A DNA stretch of 64,000 nt from Phycisphaerales bacterium (lineage in GTDB: Bacteria; Planctomycetota; Phycisphaerae; UBA1845; UTPLA1), in NCBI GenBank assembly GCA_022360095.1, contig JAKSDK010001893.1:1-64000 (forward strand), given 5' to 3'. Position numbers and translations under genes: made by a program. Below are positions 61,122-64,000 of this stretch, piece after piece; positions within the stretch are counted from its first letter, which is position 1; each line of letters begins with the position of its first letter. A model generated the notes under the pieces. That model had not been told where the DNA came from and made no database searches. It saw only the letters and a list, made by a program, of their open reading frames with translations.

Positions 61122-62915
61122 ATGTCGTGGTTGTCTGATCACATTTTGTCACTCGTCATTTTCCTTCCGGTCGTCGGTGCGGCGATTCTCTTTGTGTTTG
61201 CATCCTGGGACGCCGTGCTCGTCCGTCGCTGGGCGCTTGGCGTTTCTTTGCTCACGCTCCTTTTGGCGGTGATGGCCTCGGTTCTGTTCGTTCAAGAGCG
61301 AGCGCAAAACACTTCGAAAAGTGATTACTGTCTAGTGGAAAAAATGAACTGGGTCGGTGGCGACGATGATACCGGAGCCAGGGCCGTAAAAGTTCAATAC
61401 AAGCTTGGTGTTGACGGAATCAGTCTGCCCCTTGTCGTCTTGACTGCGTTTCTGACACCGCTGGCCATTTGGGGCAGCTTTACAGGCATCCAGACTCGGC
61501 ATCGCGAATATTACGCGCTGATGCTTTTGTTGCTCGGGGCGATGCTCGGTGTCTTCTGCGCACGGGACCTTTTGCTGTTCTATATCTTCTTTGAGTTCAC
61601 GCTCATTCCGCTTTATTTTCTCATCGGCATCTGGGGCGGTTCACAAAGGCAGAAGGCCGCCAACATGTTCTTCATCTACACCCTCACGGGCAGCTTGCTG
61701 ACCTTCGCGGGGGTCATTTATCTGGGCTGGAAGGCATCGATTTGCGGCGCCACGGGCCATGTTTTCACGTTTGACCTGGATGAGTTGTACGGGCTTGCCA
61801 GTGCGGGCGCACTTTCATCAACCGAACAATGGTGGCTTTTCGTCGCCTTTTTCGCCGGTTTTGCCATCAAGGTGCCGCTTTTCCCGTTCCACACGTGGTT
61901 GCCTTTGGCCCACGTTGAAGCACCGACGGCCGGTTCAGTGATTCTCGCAGCGATCCTTCTCAAGCTCGGGACCTACGGTTTCCTGCGCTTGAGCCTTCCC
62001 ATGTTGCCGGGGGCAACGATCGAACTGGCGCCGGCCATCGGCATGCTCGCCGTGATCGGCATCATCTACGGGGCCGTGGCGGCCTGGGTTCAGAGCGATG
62101 TGAAGAAACTCGTCGCCTATTCGTCCGTGTCTCATCTGGGCTTTTGCCTTCTGGGCATGTTCTGTTTGAAGATGGCCGGTCTGACCGGTTCGCTACTCTA
62201 CATGATTAACCATGGCTTAAGCACAGGGGCGCTGTTTCTCATCGTGGGGATGATTTACGAACGCTATCACACACGCGAGATGTCCGAGATCGGCGGGCTT
62301 GCCCGAAAGATGCCGATCATGGCTTTCTTCCTGATCGTGTTCACGATGTCGAGCATCGGCCTGCCGGGGCTGAACGGGTTCGTGAGCGAGTTTCTGGTCT
62401 TACTTGGCACCTTTATTTCGGCGACGGAGATAAACAGCAAACCCGGTCCGCTCGGTATCTGGTATGCCGTTCCCGCGGCCAGTGGCATTTTGTTAGGTGC
62501 AATCTACATGCTGCACATGGTTCGCCGGGTGTTGTTCGGACCCGTCAAAGAGCCGGCCCATGGGTTTGATGGTTCGGCCGGACTGACGCAGGATTTGACA
62601 AAGCGGGAGATTGGTATCCTCGCCCCGATCGCCCTGTGCTGTTTGTTTCTCGGCGTATATCCCAAGCCGGTGATGCAAGTGATGGAGCCGGACCTGGCTC
62701 GTGGGCTGAATCATGTTGTCTGGGAAACCGTCGCCGAAGCTGATGATCCGGAAACGACGGGTGGCTTGGATAGCCGTCGCGCGGCCATCACCGACCGGCC
62801 CGGGGAGCGTTTGAGTAGGCCGCCGGTTTATGATTTGAAGGAGCCGATTCGGCCGACCGGTCAACCGAGCCGCCTGCCCTCACATCTGGCGTCTGCCAAC
62901 GGGGGAGATGAATGA
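61122..62915 (+). CDS. nuoM: NADH-quinone oxidoreductase subunit M
   Basis: About 597 residues from the ATG at 61122; the frame is open further upstream into nuoL but MSWLSDHILSLVIFLPVVGAAILFVFASWD is the normal NuoM N-terminus. YIFFEFTLIPLYFLIGIWGG, AGFAIKVPLFPFHTWLPLAHVEAPTAGSVILAAILLKLGTYGFLRLSLPMLPGA, KKLVAYSSVSHLGFCLLGMF and NHGLSTGALFLIVGMIYERYHTREM are family blocks. A tail of about 70 extra Arg/Pro-rich residues follows LDSRRAAITDR. Its stop overlaps nuoN. Confidence 0.96.
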   Translation: MSWLSDHILSLVIFLPVVGAAILFVFASWDAVLVRRWALGVSLLTLLLAVMASVLFVQERAQNTSKSDYCLVEKMNWVGGDDDTGARAVKVQYKLGVDGISLPLVVLTAFLTPLAIWGSFTGIQTRHREYYALMLLLLGAMLGVFCARDLLLFYIFFEFTLIPLYFLIGIWGGSQRQKAANMFFIYTLTGSLLTFAGVIYLGWKASICGATGHVFTFDLDELYGLASAGALSSTEQWWLFVAFFAGFAIKVPLFPFHTWLPLAHVEAPTAGSVILAAILLKLGTYGFLRLSLPMLPGATIELAPAIGMLAVIGIIYGAVAAWVQSDVKKLVAYSSVSHLGFCLLGMFCLKMAGLTGSLLYMINHGLSTGALFLIVGMIYERYHTREMSEIGGLARKMPIMAFFLIVFTMSSIGLPGLNGFVSEFLVLLGTFISATEINSKPGPLGIWYAVPAASGILLGAIYMLHMVRRVLFGPVKEPAHGFDGSAGLTQDLTKREIGILAPIALCCLFLGVYPKPVMQVMEPDLARGLNHVVWETVAEADDPETTGGLDSRRAAITDRPGERLSRPPVYDLKEPIRPTGQPSRLPSHLASANGGDE

Positions 62916-64000
62916 TGTCGAACCCGAGTCTTATGCTGGAATTGCTGGCCCCGGAACTGATCCTGGTTGTCGGGGCTTCGATCATTCTTTTGTTGGGATT
63001 GTCTCGCACGCTGGGCCATGTTTCCATGTGGCTGGGCCTTGTGTATGTCGCGGGAGCGGCCTTTGCGGCTTATCGACTTGCGGAGCAGTATGCGGGTGCG
63101 AATCCGCTGATCGTCCCCGCTCTCAACCACAGCCCGTTGGTTTTTTATGTTCGTCTTGTGACGTTGGCCGTCGGTGCGTTGATTCTCCTGGTCAATCGGC
63201 ATGTTCCGGAGGATGAGGAGCGCGGCGAGTTCTTTGCGCTGATTCTGTTTTCGCTGAGCGGCATTTCGCTGGTCTCGATCGCCAATAACCTAATCCTGCT
63301 GTTCCTGGCATTGGAGTTGGTCAGCGTTCCGACGTACATCCTGATCGGGCTGTCTCGCCGGGACATTCGGGCCCAGGAGGCCACCGGGAAATACTTTTTC
63401 CTCGGCGCATTCGCCGCAGCGATGATGCTCTACGGTTTCAGCTTTCTCTATGGCGCGGCCGGCACGATGACGATGTATGCCGCGCCGTTGTCCGGCAAAG
63501 CCTCGATTTTGGAGGTTCTGTCAGCGGCCGATGCCCTGCGCGACCCGCTCGTGCTCATCGGCTTGCTGCTTACGCTGGGCGGCCTCGCGTTCAAGATCGC
63601 CGCCGTGCCGCTGCATTTCTATGTGGCGGACGTCTATCAAGGCGCCGCTTCTCCGGTGAGCGGCATGCTTGGTTTCGTTCCGAAATTTGCCGGTTTCGTG
63701 GCGTTGATTCAGATATTTGCACTGTGCAACTGGCAGTTTGGAAACGCCGTGTTTTGGCTCATGTGGACGCTGGCTGCCGTGACAATGACCGTCGGCAACA
63801 CGCTGGCGTTGATGCAACATAACGTGAAGCGGATGCTGGCGTATTCGAGCGTGGCCCACTCGGGCTACATGCTTGTGGCCTTGACGGCGGGTTCCGTCGG
63901 TTTGACGGCGATCTTGTTCTACATGACCGTTTACGGCGTGATGAACCTGGGTGCATTCGCCGCCCTTTCGTTTTTCCGCAAGCCGGGGCTGGACGATCAG
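62912..64000 (+). CDS. nuoN: NADH-quinone oxidoreductase subunit N, truncated by the window end
   Basis: The frame is open from the ATG at 62912 (GGGGGAG five bases upstream; ATGA overlap with nuoM; a second ATG at 62915) to the end of the window, 363 codons. Translation reads MMSNPSLMLELLAPELILVVGAS, then NNLILLFLALELVSVPTYILIGLSRRDIRAQEATGKYFFLGAFA, LAFKIAAVPLHFYVADVYQGAASPVSGMLGFVPK and HNVKRMLAYSSVAHSGYML, which are NuoN blocks with the conserved Glu and Lys. The C-terminal part lies beyond the window. Confidence 0.95.
   Translation, partial: MMSNPSLMLELLAPELILVVGASIILLLGLSRTLGHVSMWLGLVYVAGAAFAAYRLAEQYAGANPLIVPALNHSPLVFYVRLVTLAVGALILLVNRHVPEDEERGEFFALILFSLSGISLVSIANNLILLFLALELVSVPTYILIGLSRRDIRAQEATGKYFFLGAFAAAMMLYGFSFLYGAAGTMTMYAAPLSGKASILEVLSAADALRDPLVLIGLLLTLGGLAFKIAAVPLHFYVADVYQGAASPVSGMLGFVPKFAGFVALIQIFALCNWQFGNAVFWLMWTLAAVTMTVGNTLALMQHNVKRMLAYSSVAHSGYMLVALTAGSVGLTAILFYMTVYGVMNLGAFAALSFFRKPGLDDQ

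Overview
The window is 64 kb of bacterial chromosome, roughly 55-60% G+C by eye and gene-dense on both strands. No rRNA, tRNA, CRISPR array, insertion sequence or phage gene was recognised. The gene style suggests a Planctomycetota bacterium, most likely Phycisphaerae-like. The grounds are small membrane proteins ending in a CGYNLTGNxSGRCPECG zinc ribbon, a type IV pilin-like 'HAFTLLELLVVIAISAILIG' protein with a planctomycete-style body, FG-GAP and DUF11 surface proteins, a lone BMC vertex protein, and a B12-dependent ribonucleotide reductase. This placement is an inference from gene content, not a phylogeny.

Layout, left to right. (1) 0-6 kb: an exported repeat protein broken by one in-frame amber codon, an ECF sigma factor / anti-sigma / exported STN-domain trio, and three zinc-ribbon membrane proteins. 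(2) 6-9 kb: a Tat-exported glycosylasparaginase and a REC-GAF-HD-GYP regulator. (3) 9-15.9 kb: one long leftward aromatic-catabolism operon, tetR-paaA-paaB-paaC-paaD-hppD-GNAT-DUF4160-DUF2442-hmgA. It joins the phenylacetyl-CoA epoxidase to the homogentisate route and has a strong promoter/operator in front. (4) 15.9-26.6 kb: a leaderless ArsR/SRPBCC pair, a ParA-like ATPase fused to a glycogen-binding (CBM48-type) domain, an HldE-like bifunctional sugar enzyme, a GT2 glycosyltransferase, an astacin-type protease with tandem Cys-rich repeats, a kinase-like protein, an Rrf2 regulator, DUF456 and an orphan BMC vertex protein. (5) 26.8-41 kb: nrdJ behind a putative NrdR-controlled promoter, a double-redoxin protein, an STT3-like membrane protein, ligA, a pilin-like protein, an FG-GAP protein, serS, a DUF11 protein and thioredoxin. 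(6) 41-45 kb: a TetR-controlled set (CMD/AhpD-like and SDR genes, each behind a copy of one 22-bp operator) and paaN. (7) 45.1-64 kb: a complex I cluster nuoD-E-F-G-H-I-J-K-L-M-N, with nuoN running off the window.

The most unusual structure is in the complex I cluster. Three paralogous GT-C-like polytopic membrane proteins and one membrane SGNH hydrolase lie between nuoD, nuoE and nuoF, with start/stop overlaps that imply co-translation. nuoA, nuoB and nuoC are not adjacent. The second unusual item is the ParA-CBM48 fusion. The regulatory sites (TetR palindrome, leaderless ArsR operator, a three-site TetR regulon, tandem NrdR boxes) were read directly from the sequence and are internally consistent with their neighbouring genes.
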